Position numbers and translations under genes: made by a program. Below the pieces are notes generated by a model. The model was not told the origin of the DNA. It made no database searches and saw nothing but the letters and a program-made list of their open reading frames with translations. A DNA stretch of 64,000 bases from JAWLBY01 sp041687455 (GTDB lineage Bacteria; Pseudomonadota; Gammaproteobacteria; Xanthomonadales; Xanthomonadaceae): contig JAWLBY010000002.1 of assembly GCA_041687455.1 (NCBI GenBank), positions 281,968 to 345,967 of the forward strand. The letters run 5' to 3'. Shown here piece by piece: positions 7,940 to 16,843 of the stretch (its first letter is position 1; the number at the start of each line of letters is the position of its first letter).

Positions 7940-8818
7940 TCAGGCCAGACCGGCCTGCTTCATCACTTCGGCGTGGAAGTCTTCTTCCTTCTTCTCGATG
8001 CCTTCGCCGACCGCCATGCGCTCGAACGACAGCGCCTCGGCGCCTTCCTTCTTCAACGCCGCCTCGACCGTCATGTTGGTATCCATCACGAACGGCTGGC
8101 CGGTCAGGCTCATCTCGGACAGGATCTTGTTGATCTTGCCGGAGATCATCTTCTCCTGGATCTCGGCCGGCTTCGCACGGTCCTTGTCGGTCATCTGCGC
8201 CAGCGCGATTTCCTTCTCCTTCTCGACAATCTCGCTCGGCACCTGGGCCGGCGACAGATACGGAGGGTTCATCGCCGCGACGTGCATCGCGACGCCGCGG
8301 GCCAGCTCGGCGCTGCCGCCCTTCAGGTTGACCAGCACGCCGATCCGGCCGCCGTGCACGTAGGCACCGACGTTGTCGCCGTTGTCGATCCGCGACAGGC
8401 GGCGCACCTGGACGTTCTCGCCGACCTTGGTGATCAGCGCCAGGCGGGCTTCCTCGATGGTCTCGCCGGACGCCAGCTTGACCGTCTTCAGCGCTTCGGC
8501 ATCGGCGGCGCCACTGGCCAGCGCGGCCTGCGCGACGGCATCGGCGAAGGCCATGAAGTTGGTGTCCTTGGCGACGAAGTCGGTTTCGGAGTTGACTTCG
8601 ACCATGACTGCGCGACCGCCGTCGTGGGCTGCGACCAGGCGACCTTCCGCGGCGACGCGGCCGGCCTTCTTGTCGGCCTTGGCCAAGCCGGTCTTGCGCA
8701 GGTGCTCCATTGCGGCTTCGATGTCGCCGCCGTTTTCGGTCAGCGCCTTCTTGCACTCCATCATGCCGGCGCCGGAGCGCTCACGGAGTTCCTTGACCAG
8801 GCTTGCAGTGATTTCCAT
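7940..8818 (-). CDS. tsf: Elongation factor Ts
   Basis: Guanine-nucleotide exchange factor for EF-Tu. The N-terminal UBA-like region carries the hallmark RSGAGMMECKKALTE. The dimerisation region has EVNSETDFVAKD. It is 292 residues long. It follows rpsB by 216 bases and is followed by a clear terminator. Confidence 0.97.
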   Translation of the reverse strand: MEITASLVKELRERSGAGMMECKKALTENGGDIEAAMEHLRKTGLAKADKKAGRVAAEGRLVAAHDGGRAVMVEVNSETDFVAKDTNFMAFADAVAQAALASGAADAEALKTVKLASGETIEEARLALITKVGENVQVRRLSRIDNGDNVGAYVHGGRIGVLVNLKGGSAELARGVAMHVAAMNPPYLSPAQVPSEIVEKEKEIALAQMTDKDRAKPAEIQEKMISGKINKILSEMSLTGQPFVMDTNMTVEAALKKEGAEALSFERMAVGEGIEKKEEDFHAEVMKQAGLA

Positions 8819-8972
8819 GGGCTTACCTCGAGGGGAAAGGGGGCCGCGTCAGCGGCTGGGATTCGTGCGAATGCGGACGGCGCGCGGTGCCGCGCGGGCG
8901 TTCGACCGCGAGCAATCACCCGCCGGTGCCGGGTGGTTGCGGGAGACGATGACGGACGGCTGTCGGGCAACC

Positions 8973-8993
8973 GTCCCGATCGGTCATCGGGAC
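8973..8993. other. Hairpin between rpsB and tsf
   Basis: GTCCCGAT, five-base loop CGGTC, ATCGGGAC: a perfect 8-bp stem in the 216-base gap between rpsB and tsf. There is no T-run on either side, so it may be a processing or pausing structure that sets the ratio of the two messages. Confidence 0.5.
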
Positions 8994-9034
8994 GCCGGAG
9001 CAGTGGTTGTGCTGCTCCGACGGTGAAGCGTCGC

Positions 9035-9877
9035 TTACTCGCCGTCGCGACCGCGCGGCTTGCCGGCGGCCGGACGCTTGGCGGCCGGACGGCGGGCCGG
9101 CTTCTTGCGCTCGCCCTCGGAGGCGTCGACGACGACCGGATTGCCTTCGGCGTCGAGTTCGACGAACTCGTCCTCGGCGCGGCCGACGATCGGCGCCGCA
9201 GCCTTGCCTTCGAGCACCGAATCGGCGGCGGCACGGGCATACAGTTGCACCGCGCGGATGGCGTCGTCGTTACCCGGGATCGCGTAGTCGACCCGCGCCG
9301 GATCGTAGTTGGTGTCAACCACCGCGATGACCGGAATGCCGAGCTTCTTGGCTTCCTGCACGGCGATGTTCTCGTGACCGATGTCGATCACGAACAGCGC
9401 GTCCGGCAGGCGATCCATGTTCTTGATGCCGCCCAGCGTGCCTTCCAGCTTCTCGCGCTCGCGCTGCAGGCCCAGCACTTCGTGCTTGACCAGCTTGCCG
9501 TAGGTGCCTTCGGCCTCCATCGCGTCGAGCTCCTTCAGGCGCGCGATCGACTGCTTGACGGTGCGGAAGTTGGTCAGCATGCCGCCGAGCCAGCGCTGCG
9601 AGACGAACGGCATGCCGCAGCGGATCGCCTCCTCCTTGACCGAATCACGGGCCGAACGCTTGGTGCCGACGAACAGGATCGTGCCGCGCTTCTGCGCCAG
9701 ACCCGACATGAAGTTCATCGCGTCGGTGAACAGCGGCAGCGTCTTCTCGAGATTGATGATGTGGATCTTGCCGCGGGCGCCGAAAATGTACGGCGCCATC
9801 TTCGGGTTCCAGTAACGGGTCTGGTGGCCGAAATGCACGCCAGCTTCGAGCATCTGGCGCATGGTGACCTGGGGCAT
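9035..9877 (-). CDS. rpsB: 30S ribosomal protein S2
   Basis: Component of the small ribosomal subunit. The sequence begins MPQVTMRQMLEAGVHFGHQT and contains PYIFGARGKIHIINLEKT and VIDIGHENIAVQEAKKLGIP, all diagnostic for S2. It is 280 residues, longer than E. coli S2 because of a basic Ala/Lys/Arg-rich C-terminal tail (about 255-280). It is the first gene of the operon, behind a good sigma-70 promoter and a leader of about 200 bases with several hairpins. Confidence 0.97.
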   Translation of the reverse strand: MPQVTMRQMLEAGVHFGHQTRYWNPKMAPYIFGARGKIHIINLEKTLPLFTDAMNFMSGLAQKRGTILFVGTKRSARDSVKEEAIRCGMPFVSQRWLGGMLTNFRTVKQSIARLKELDAMEAEGTYGKLVKHEVLGLQREREKLEGTLGGIKNMDRLPDALFVIDIGHENIAVQEAKKLGIPVIAVVDTNYDPARVDYAIPGNDDAIRAVQLYARAAADSVLEGKAAAPIVGRAEDEFVELDAEGNPVVVDASEGERKKPARRPAAKRPAAGKPRGRDGE

Positions 9878-10259
9878 GGGAAATTCCTTGCAAAGTGGAG
9901 CAGCCGCCCGGTGTCGTTGGGGGCGGTGTGGCTCCGGGGTTGGTCCTCCCTGCGGCTACCGTGACAGATTCCGGGCTCATCGGCCCGGAACACCCCGGCA
10001 CGGCGGTTCGACGCAGGTGTGAATTCGCCGGTGACGCCCGGCGTTGGCGAACGCGACCGGATGGGCCGGTGCGCGAAGCGCGGGAATTGTAGGAGCATCC
10101 CCGCCGCGCCGCAACCGGGGGGCAGAGGTCCGCGGGAGCGGCTGCAGCGACTTCAACCGCAATTCTTGTCCTGGCTGGCCGACCGAGGAGCAGGAGATCG
10201 CGGTTGAAACCGCTCACAAGGTGGGCAGCTCGGCCGCGCTATGGGATCATTCGGCGTCT
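9878..10259. other. Divergent rpsB/map intergenic region with structured rpsB leader
   Basis: This region carries the rpsB promoter (10086-10114) and its leader. Three stems are visible: 10024-10051 (TTCGCC/GGCGAA with an inner GCCGG pairing), 9969-9990 (TTCCGGGC/GCCCGGAA) and 9904-9926 (CCGCCC/GGGCGG). A long-range AGCCGC/GCGGCT pairing (9902-9907 with 9952-9957) could enclose the last. In other proteobacteria S2 represses its own mRNA by binding the leader. Whether these stems do that here is inference. No clear map promoter was found. Confidence 0.5.
10086..10114 (-). promoter_or_regulatory. Sigma-70-type promoter of the rpsB operon
   Basis: Minus strand: -35 TTGCGG (10114-10109), 17-base spacer, -10 TACAAT (10091-10086). 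Transcription should start near 10079, giving a leader of about 200 bases before rpsB. This is the best-matching promoter in the window. Confidence 0.75.
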
Positions 10260-11036
10260 ATGCCAATCACCATCAAGTCCGAACAGGAAATCGCCGCGAT
10301 GCGGGTGGCCGGCCGTCTGGCCGCCGAAGTGCTCGAAATGATCGCACCGCATGTCAGACCCGGCGTCACCACCGAAGAACTCGACCAGATATGCCATCGG
10401 CACATCGTCGAGGTGCAGGGCGCGGTACCGGCCAACGTCGGCTACCGCGGCTTCCCGAAGACGATCTGCACGTCAGTCAACAACGTCATCTGTCATGGCA
10501 TTCCGAGCCCGGGCAAGGCGTTGAAGGACGGCGACATCGTCAACATCGACGTCACCGTCATCAAGGATGGCTGGCACGGCGACACCAGCCGGATGTTCTG
10601 CATCGGCGAGCCGTCGGTGCTTGCGCGGCGGCTGGTCGAGGTGACCCGCGAGGCGATGTACCGCGGCATCCGTGCCGTTCGTCCGGGCGCGACGCTCGGC
10701 GACATCGGCCATGCGATCCAGAGCTTCGCCGAGGGCGAGCGCTTCTCGGTGGTTCGCGAGTACTGCGGCCATGGCATCGGTCGCGTCTATCACGAGGATC
10801 CGCAGATCCTGCACTACGGCCAGCCCGGCACCGGCATGAAGCTGCAGAAGGGCATGACGTTCACGATCGAGCCGATGATCAATGCCGGCGCACGGCACAC
10901 CCGGCTGCTTCCGGATGGCTGGACCGTGGTCACCAAGGACCGCTCGCTGTCGGCGCAGTGGGAACACACCATCGCGGTCACCGACGACGGCTACGAGATC
11001 CTGACGCCGCGCGCCGACGACGCGCCGTGGTTGTGA
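10260..11036 (+). CDS. map: Type I methionine aminopeptidase
   Basis: Removes the initiator methionine from nascent proteins using a dinuclear metal centre. The five metal ligands are in the expected contexts: the Asp of NIDVTV, the Asp of WHGDTSRMF, the His of CGHGIGR, the Glu of FTIEPM and the Glu of QWEHTIAV. The ATG at 10260 gives MPITIKSEQEIAAMRVAGRL, the normal start, and 258 residues. The frame is open further upstream, but that part lies in the rpsB promoter region and is not homologous. It precedes glnD by 104 bases. Confidence 0.96.
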   Translation: MPITIKSEQEIAAMRVAGRLAAEVLEMIAPHVRPGVTTEELDQICHRHIVEVQGAVPANVGYRGFPKTICTSVNNVICHGIPSPGKALKDGDIVNIDVTVIKDGWHGDTSRMFCIGEPSVLARRLVEVTREAMYRGIRAVRPGATLGDIGHAIQSFAEGERFSVVREYCGHGIGRVYHEDPQILHYGQPGTGMKLQKGMTFTIEPMINAGARHTRLLPDGWTVVTKDRSLSAQWEHTIAVTDDGYEILTPRADDAPWL

Positions 11037-11140
11037 GCGCCACGCAGCCGTAACTGCACCTGTGCCGGCCGCCGCGGTGGCCGGCACCGCATCCCGGGTC
11101 GCCGCCGCTGTCGCATCAGTCAACGGGAAGTCGCACCGCC

Positions 11141-13750
11141 ATGCTCGAGACCGTCGACAGCGCACACTGGCCGGCCGAAGCGCGCCGTTTTCTCGACGCC
11201 GAACGCGCGGCCCTGACCGCCGCCTTCGATGCCGGCGAGCCGATCGAGCGGCTGTTCGCGCGTCGCCGGCTGGCGGTCGACGCAGTCTGCCGCAGCGCCT
11301 GGCAGGTGATCGCAGGCAGTCCGCCCGGTCTCGCGCTGGTCGCCACCGGCGGCTACGGGCGTGGCGAGCTGTATCCGCATTCGGATATCGATCTGCTGGT
11401 GTTCGGCGACCTGCCGGCGCAGGAAGCCGCACGAGCGTCGCTGGAGCGCTTCTTTGCCGCGTTGTGGGATATCGGCCTGGCGCCCGGCCATGCGGTGCGC
11501 AGTCCGGACTACTGCCGGCAATGTGCGACCGAAGACCTGACCGTCGCGACGTCGCTGCTCGATGCTCGGTTGCTCGCCGGCGAGGACCGGATGGGCGAGA
11601 TCGATGCCGTGCTGCGTGCGCCGGAGGTGTGGCCCGCCGCGGCCTTCTTCGTCGCCAAGCGTGACGAACTGCGGCAGCGCCATGCCCGCTATGACGACAC
11701 CGCGTACAACCTCGAGCCGAACCTGAAGGACGGGCCGGGCGGGTTGCGCGACCTGCACACGCTCGGCTGGATGGCGCAACGGCTGTTCGGCGCGCGCCGG
11801 CTCGGCGAATTGCGTCCGCTCGGCCTGCTCGGAGATGACGAGAGCGAAACGCTGGCGCGCGAGCACCGGGTGCTCGCGCGGCTGCGTTTCGGCCTGCACC
11901 TGGTTGCCGGACGTCGCGAGGAACGTCTGTTGTTCGAGTACCAGAAATCGCTGGCCGAACGCTTCGGGCTGCGCGACGTGCATCGCGAGAACCTTGCCGT
12001 CGAGCAGTTGATGCAAAGCTATTTCCGCAGCGCTGCGATGGTGATGCGGCTGTCCGAGCGACTGCTGCAGCGTTTCGAGGAAAGCCTCGGCGGCGAGCAG
12101 GAAGTGGTCATGCTCGACGAGCGCTTCGCATTGGCCGGCGGCTACCTGCGCCTGCGCGACACCGGGCTGCTGCAGCGCGAACCGGCGGCGGTGTTCGGAT
12201 TGTTCCAGCATTGGCAGCGGCTGGCTGATTGCCGCGGCCTGCATTCGGCCACCGCGCGGGCGCTCGGTGAAGCCTTGCCGCGGATCGAGCCGTACGATGC
12301 CTGGCCGCTCGACCAGCGGCGCGAGTTCCTTGCCCTGCTGAAGCACCCGCAGGCCGCCGAGGCACTGGCGCGGATGGCGCAACTCGGCGTGCTGGCGCGC
12401 TACCTGCCGGCATTCGGCCGGGTGTCCGGCCGGATGCAGTACGACCTGTTCCACGTCTATACCGTCGACCAGCACACGCTGGCTGTTCTGGCCAACATTG
12501 CCAGCTTTCGCGACGAGGCCTCGAAGCAGCGCTTCAGCCTCGCGTTCGAGATCTGGCCGCGGCTGCGCAAGCCGGAATTGCTGCTGCTGGCCGGGCTGTT
12601 CCACGACATCGCCAAGGGCCGCGGCGGCGACCACTCGGTGCTCGGTGCCGACGACGCGCTCGCTTTCTGCTCCGCCCACGGGCTGTCGACCGCCGACAGC
12701 GAACTGGTGGCGTGGCTGGTGCTGCATCACCTCGACATGAGTGTGACCGCACAGCGGCAGGACATCGCCGATCCGGACGTGATCCGCCGTTTCGCGACGC
12801 TGGTCGGCGAGCGCGAGCGGCTCGATTACCTGTACCTGCTGACCGTCGCCGACATCGCCGGCACCAGTCCGAAGTTGTGGAACGCCTGGAAGGATCGGCT
12901 GATCGCCGACCTGTACGGTGCGACGCGCTATGCGTTGCGGCGTGGTCTCGAACATCGGATGCATGCCGAGGAACGGATCCGCGAGGCGCGCGACGAAGCG
13001 CGCGAGATCCTGCATGCAGAAGGGATGGGCGATGCGGCGATCGACCGCGTCTGGAGCGAGTTTCCCGACGAGAGCTTCCTGCGCTACCGACCGCAGCAGC
13101 TCGCCTGGCAGACCCGTGGCATCGCCGATGCGCGGCCCGGGCAGACGACCGTGCTGGTGCGACCGCATCACCGCCCCGGCGCACTCGAGGTATTCGTCCA
13201 CGCGCCCGATCGCGATGGCCTGTTCGCGGCGGCGGCGGCCACGCTCGACCGGCTCGGACTGAATGTCGTCGAGGCGCGCGTGGTCACGTCGACCCGCGAC
13301 ATGAGCCTCGATACGTTCCAGGTGCTGGATGCCGGCACCGAGTTCGTATCGCCGCAGCGGCGCGCCGCGACGGTCGCCGAGGTGATGTCGCAGACACTGT
13401 CCCGGGACCTGCGCAAGGTGGTGCCGGTGCGGCGGGCGATGCCGCGCCAGCTTCGGCACTTCCGCGTCGCGACCCGGGTCGAGTTCGGCGAGAATGCCGC
13501 CGGTCGTACCGAGCTGAGCCTGATCTGCACCGACCGGCCGGGCCTGCTGGCACTGGTGTCGTCGGTGTTTCGCAGCCAGCGGTTGCGTGTGATCGATGCG
13601 CGCATCGCCACCTTCGGCGAGCGCGTCGAAGACTTCTTCCAACTGACCGACGAGGCTGATCGGCCGCTCGGTGCCGACGCGCAGGATGCCCTGCGACAGG
13701 CGCTGACCCAGGCGCTCGATCCGCCCGAACCGAACCGGGGCAAGGCATGA
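11141..13750 (+). CDS. glnD: PII uridylyltransferase / uridylyl-removing enzyme
   Basis: Bifunctional nitrogen sensor that uridylylates the PII signal protein under nitrogen limitation and removes the group when glutamine is high. Domains in order: nucleotidyltransferase with GGYGRGELYPHSDIDLL (about 67-88), linker/helical region, HD domain with LLAGLFHDIAKGRGGDHS (about 480-500) for UMP removal, and two C-terminal ACT domains (about 670-745 and 785-860) that bind glutamine. At 869 residues it is full length. The stop overlaps the dapD start (ATGA), so nitrogen sensing and lysine synthesis are co-transcribed, as in other xanthomonads. Confidence 0.97.
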   Translation: MLETVDSAHWPAEARRFLDAERAALTAAFDAGEPIERLFARRRLAVDAVCRSAWQVIAGSPPGLALVATGGYGRGELYPHSDIDLLVFGDLPAQEAARASLERFFAALWDIGLAPGHAVRSPDYCRQCATEDLTVATSLLDARLLAGEDRMGEIDAVLRAPEVWPAAAFFVAKRDELRQRHARYDDTAYNLEPNLKDGPGGLRDLHTLGWMAQRLFGARRLGELRPLGLLGDDESETLAREHRVLARLRFGLHLVAGRREERLLFEYQKSLAERFGLRDVHRENLAVEQLMQSYFRSAAMVMRLSERLLQRFEESLGGEQEVVMLDERFALAGGYLRLRDTGLLQREPAAVFGLFQHWQRLADCRGLHSATARALGEALPRIEPYDAWPLDQRREFLALLKHPQAAEALARMAQLGVLARYLPAFGRVSGRMQYDLFHVYTVDQHTLAVLANIASFRDEASKQRFSLAFEIWPRLRKPELLLLAGLFHDIAKGRGGDHSVLGADDALAFCSAHGLSTADSELVAWLVLHHLDMSVTAQRQDIADPDVIRRFATLVGERERLDYLYLLTVADIAGTSPKLWNAWKDRLIADLYGATRYALRRGLEHRMHAEERIREARDEAREILHAEGMGDAAIDRVWSEFPDESFLRYRPQQLAWQTRGIADARPGQTTVLVRPHHRPGALEVFVHAPDRDGLFAAAAATLDRLGLNVVEARVVTSTRDMSLDTFQVLDAGTEFVSPQRRAATVAEVMSQTLSRDLRKVVPVRRAMPRQLRHFRVATRVEFGENAAGRTELSLICTDRPGLLALVSSVFRSQRLRVIDARIATFGERVEDFFQLTDEADRPLGADAQDALRQALTQALDPPEPNRGKA

Positions 13751-14565
13751 ACGAACTGAAGGCGATCATCGAGGGCGCGTTCGAGCGGCGCGCCGAACTG
13801 TCGCCGTCGACGCAGGACGACGCATTGCGGGTCGCCATCGAGCAGGCGATGGCCGGCCTCGAGTCCGGCGAACTGCGCGTGGCCGAGCCGGGCGGCGTCG
13901 GCTGGCGCGTCAACGAATGGCTGAAGAAGGCCGTGCTGCTGTATTTCCGCCTGAACGACATGCAGGTGATGGAAGCGCAGCCGGCGCCGTTCTGGGACAA
14001 GGTGCCGGCGCGCTTCGCCGGCGCCGGCGAAGCGGAGTTCCGCGCGGTCGGTGCGCGGGTAGTGCCGGGCGCCTGGGTGCGCCGTGGCGCGCACATCGGC
14101 CGCGATGTCGTGCTGATGCCGAGCTTCGTCAACATCGGCGCCCACGTCGGTGCCGGCACGATGGTCGATACCTGGGCGACGGTCGGCTCCTGCGCGCAGG
14201 TCGGCGCGAACTGCCACATTTCCGGCGGTGCCGGCATCGGCGGCGTGCTGGAGCCGCTGCAGGCGGCGCCGACGATCATCGAGGACGACTGCTTCATCGG
14301 CGCGCGCTCGGAAGTGGTCGAAGGCGTCATCGTCGAACGCGGCAGCGTGATCGGCATGGGCGTGTTCCTCGGCCAGAGCACGCGGATCTACGATCGCGCC
14401 ACCGGCGAGATCAGCTACGGTCGCGTGCCGGCCGGCAGCGTCGTCGTCGCCGGATCGCTGCCGGCGGCCGACGGCTCGCACAGTCTGTACTGCGCGGTGA
14501 TCGTCAAGCAGGTGGATGAGAAGACCCGCAGCAAGACCTCGATCAACGAGCTGCTTCGAAGCTGA
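13747..14565 (+). CDS. dapD: Tetrahydrodipicolinate N-succinyltransferase
   Basis: Transfers succinyl from succinyl-CoA to tetrahydrodipicolinate in the succinylase route to lysine and meso-diaminopimelate. The N-terminal helical region is followed by a left-handed beta-helix of hexapeptide repeats (about 100-230), with GAHIGRDVVLMPSFVNIGAH and the NCHISGGAGIGGVLEPLQA block. Its 272 residues match the family. It overlaps glnD by four bases and shares a cluster with dapE, which works two steps later. Confidence 0.97.
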   Translation: MNELKAIIEGAFERRAELSPSTQDDALRVAIEQAMAGLESGELRVAEPGGVGWRVNEWLKKAVLLYFRLNDMQVMEAQPAPFWDKVPARFAGAGEAEFRAVGARVVPGAWVRRGAHIGRDVVLMPSFVNIGAHVGAGTMVDTWATVGSCAQVGANCHISGGAGIGGVLEPLQAAPTIIEDDCFIGARSEVVEGVIVERGSVIGMGVFLGQSTRIYDRATGEISYGRVPAGSVVVAGSLPAADGSHSLYCAVIVKQVDEKTRSKTSINELLRS

Positions 14566-14588
14566 CCTGATTCCCGCGGCCAAGCCCG

Positions 14589-14600
14589 GATACTCCCCCC
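14589..14600 (+). promoter_or_regulatory. Possible -10 element for a leaderless mRNA (ArsC-like gene)
   Basis: GATACT (14589-14594) is followed by exactly six bases (CCCCCC) and the ATG at 14601. There is no Shine-Dalgarno sequence. The hexamer is a weaker match than the other three cases and no -35 was seen. Confidence 0.35.
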
Positions 14601-14957
14601 ATGACCATAACGCTGTACGGCCTCGACTCCTGCGACACCTGCAAGAAGGCGCGCAACTGGCTCGCCCGGTTCGATATCGAGCATCGGTTCGTGGACTACC
14701 GCGCCCATCCGCTGCCGGCGGCGACGCTGCGCGAATGGGCCGGGCTGCTGGGCGGCTGGGACAAGCTGATCAACCGCAGCTCGACGACCTGGCGCAACCT
14801 GCCCGCGGCGCGCAAGGCGCCGGGCAGCGACCCGGAATGGACGTTGCTGCTGAAGGAATATCCGGCCCTGCTGCGCCGGCCGGTCACGGTGACCGATGAC
14901 GGCGCGGTGACGGTCGGATTCAGCGACAACGCGTACAAGCTGCGTTTCCGCCGATGA
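14601..14957 (+). CDS. ArsC/Spx-family thioredoxin-fold protein (YffB-like)
   Basis: A 118-residue protein of the ArsC/Spx family. The N-terminal LYGLDSCDTCKKARNWL holds the CxxC pair at the start of the first helix, and a C-terminal Arg-rich end follows KEYPALLRRPV. Close relatives (YffB) are found next to dapE in many gammaproteobacteria, including E. coli, and bind or reduce glutathione, so this is unlikely to be a dedicated arsenate reductase. It sits between dapD and dapE and its stop overlaps dapE by four bases. Exact role unknown. Confidence 0.88.
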   Translation: MTITLYGLDSCDTCKKARNWLARFDIEHRFVDYRAHPLPAATLREWAGLLGGWDKLINRSSTTWRNLPAARKAPGSDPEWTLLLKEYPALLRRPVTVTDDGAVTVGFSDNAYKLRFRR

Positions 14958-16099
14958 GCGCGCCGGCCGAGGTCGTCGCTCTGGCCTGCGAGCTGATCCG
15001 GCGCCGCTCGGTGACGCCGGACGATGCCGGTTGCCAGGAGCTGATCGCCGAACGGCTGGGTGCGGCCGGCTTCGCGATCGAACGGCTGCGGATCGGCGAC
15101 GTCGACAACCTGTGGGCCACCCATGGCGAGCACGACGCGCCGACGCTGGTGCTGCTCGGGCATACCGACGTGGTGCCACCGGGGCCGCGCGAGGCCTGGC
15201 AATCGGATCCGTTCGAACCGGTCATGCGCGACGGCATGCTGGTCGGCCGTGGTGCGGCCGACATGAAGGGCAGCGTCGCCGCCTTCGTCTGTGCCGCCGA
15301 AACCTTCGTGCGCGAGCGACCGGGCCATCGCGGCCGGATCGCGCTGTTGCTGACCTCGGACGAGGAGGGCGCCGCGATCGACGGTATTCGCGCCGTCGCC
15401 GAGCGGTTCCGCAAACGCGGCGAGCGCATCGACGCCTGTCTGGTTGGCGAGCCGTCGTCGCGTGCGCGGCTCGCCGATCAGGTCCGGATCGGTCGGCGCG
15501 GCTCGCTGACCGGCACCGCCTCGATCCGCGGCGTGCAGGGCCACGTCGCATTCCCGGAGCTGGCCCGCAATCCGATCCATCTGGCGTTGCCGCTGTTCGA
15601 CGACTGGGTGTCGCGCGACTGGGACGGCGGCACGGTGGCCGATTTCCCGCCGACCAGCTTCCAGATCGCCAACTTCCGTGCCGGCACCGGCGCCAGCAAC
15701 GTGATTCCCGGCGAAGCGGTCGTGCAGTTCAACCTGCGCTACTCACCGTGCTGGACCTCGTCGCTGCTGATCGAAACGATCGAGGCCGACGCGCGGGCGG
15801 CCGGCATCGATGTCGTGTTCGACTGGCACCGCAGCGGTGAGCCGTTCCACACCGCCGAAGGATGGTTACGGCAGGCGGTGCGCGCGGCGGTCGTCGCCGC
15901 GACCGGCCAGGTGCCGGACGAAAACACCGGCGGTGGCACGTCGGACGGCCGCTTCATCGCACCGCTCGGCGCCGAGGTGGTCGAGCTCGGCCCGCTCAAT
16001 GCGACGATCCACAAGGTCGACGAATCGATCGCACTGGCCGAGCTGGAGCGGTTGCCGACGATCTATCGCAGCATCATCGAGCGGATGCTGCCCGGCTGA
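14954..16099 (+). CDS. dapE: Succinyl-diaminopimelate desuccinylase
   Basis: M20-family di-zinc hydrolase that releases succinate from N-succinyl-L,L-diaminopimelate in lysine and peptidoglycan precursor synthesis. The metal-site motifs are all present: LLGHTDVVPPGP (His and Asp), RGAADMKGS (Asp), SDEEG (general-base Glu) and the C-terminal GGGTSDGRFIA. It is 381 residues, as usual. It is the last gene of the map-glnD-dapD-dapE cluster and lies tail to tail with the next gene, 21 bases away. Confidence 0.97.
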   Translation: MSAPAEVVALACELIRRRSVTPDDAGCQELIAERLGAAGFAIERLRIGDVDNLWATHGEHDAPTLVLLGHTDVVPPGPREAWQSDPFEPVMRDGMLVGRGAADMKGSVAAFVCAAETFVRERPGHRGRIALLLTSDEEGAAIDGIRAVAERFRKRGERIDACLVGEPSSRARLADQVRIGRRGSLTGTASIRGVQGHVAFPELARNPIHLALPLFDDWVSRDWDGGTVADFPPTSFQIANFRAGTGASNVIPGEAVVQFNLRYSPCWTSSLLIETIEADARAAGIDVVFDWHRSGEPFHTAEGWLRQAVRAAVVAATGQVPDENTGGGTSDGRFIAPLGAEVVELGPLNATIHKVDESIALAELERLPTIYRSIIERMLPG

Positions 16100-16120
16100 C
16101 CGTGCCGTCGATGCGGCCAG

Positions 16121-16540
16121 TCAGGCCGCCATCCGGATCGCCAGCACGCGCTGGTGCAGATCGCGCAACTGCGTGAAGTGATGGCCGACGTCGTCGTTGA
16201 GTGCGCGCAGGCCCGGATGGGTGGTGTCACGGGTTTCGTGATAGACGACCGCGAGCCAGGTTGCCAAGCCCTTCATCCGCAACTGCATGTTGTCGTTGCG
16301 GATGCGGGTGAAGGCGGTGTCGACCGCATCGCCCCACGGCCGGTAGGTGTCGATCTGCCTCGAGCCGTAGAAGCGCGGCAACGGGTGTTTCGCGGCGCGC
16401 TGTGCCTCGCCGTAGACGAACGCCGCGAGCAGCATCCGGCTGTTCTCCGGCAGTTCGTTCAGTCGGCCGATGACTTCGCGCCATTGCCGCTTGAGCTGCA
16501 TCAGGCGCGTCAGCGCCAACATCGTGATCAGGATCCGCAT
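16121..16540 (-). CDS. Conserved-looking hypothetical protein
   Basis: Not recognised. The ATG at 16540 has GAGG eight bases upstream and gives 139 residues beginning MRILITMLALTRLMQLKRQW. An alternative start at 16600 adds 20 residues without a ribosome site. The protein is mostly amphipathic helix with no signal peptide or membrane segment. Codon use and third-position GC match the neighbours, so it is probably real. It is transcribed alone, and a CRP-type dyad lies 141 bases upstream of its start. Function unknown. Confidence 0.65.
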   Translation of the reverse strand: MRILITMLALTRLMQLKRQWREVIGRLNELPENSRMLLAAFVYGEAQRAAKHPLPRFYGSRQIDTYRPWGDAVDTAFTRIRNDNMQLRMKGLATWLAVVYHETRDTTHPGLRALNDDVGHHFTQLRDLHQRVLAIRMAA

Positions 16541-16843
16541 GACTACCTCGCCCGAAGTCATTCTCACAGGCCCGACAGCACGCTCCCCTGCAGCGTCCAT
16601 CCCTGCGCGGCCAAACTGACGTCAATCAACAACAATCGGTCCGCGTGCGTCAGATAGTGACGTCCAGCGCGGTTGCGTAGTGTGATATGAATCACGAATC
16701 CAACGCAAGAGACTGGTGCGGCGACGGCGGGTCAGCCACGGGTCGATGATCGTCAGGGCCGCCCGGACGGAGCGCGGCCGGGCCGCGGCCAAGCCCGGGC
16801 ATGCGGTTGCCGGCCGCCCGGTCCGGCCGCCGGCGGCGATCGA
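16541..16843. other. Intergenic region with a CRP-type dyad and TGACGTC motifs
   Basis: No gene seen. It contains TGTGA-N6-TCACG at 16681-16696 and two TGACGTC motifs (near 16619 and 16667), the first as the palindrome TGACGTCA. It lies downstream of parC and upstream of the gene at 16540, so any control would act on that gene. Confidence 0.5.
16681..16696. promoter_or_regulatory. CRP/Clp-like binding site
   Basis: TGTGATATGAATCACG matches TGTGA-N6-TCACA, the CRP-family consensus, in nine of ten half-site positions. In xanthomonads this half-site pair is used by Clp, a CRP relative antagonised by c-di-GMP. It is 141 bases upstream of the gene starting at 16540. Confidence 0.5.

Noticed and set aside
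6252..8363. A 703-residue open frame on the plus strand, antisense to the HDOD/GGDEF gene and tsf
   Set aside because: It is a by-product of the high GC content. The composition is Arg/Gln/Asp-rich with no domain, and the minus-strand genes under it are secure.
8973..8993. Intrinsic terminator between rpsB and tsf
   Set aside because: The 8-bp stem is real, but no T-run follows on either strand. It was kept only as a hairpin.
10044..10259. A 72-codon N-terminal extension of map
   Set aside because: The extension crosses the divergent rpsB promoter region, is not like any methionine aminopeptidase, and the ATG at 10260 gives the family start.
11120..13642. An 840-residue open frame antisense to glnD
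   Set aside because: glnD is unmistakable with all domains in place. The antisense product is a low-complexity His/Gln/Arg-rich shadow.
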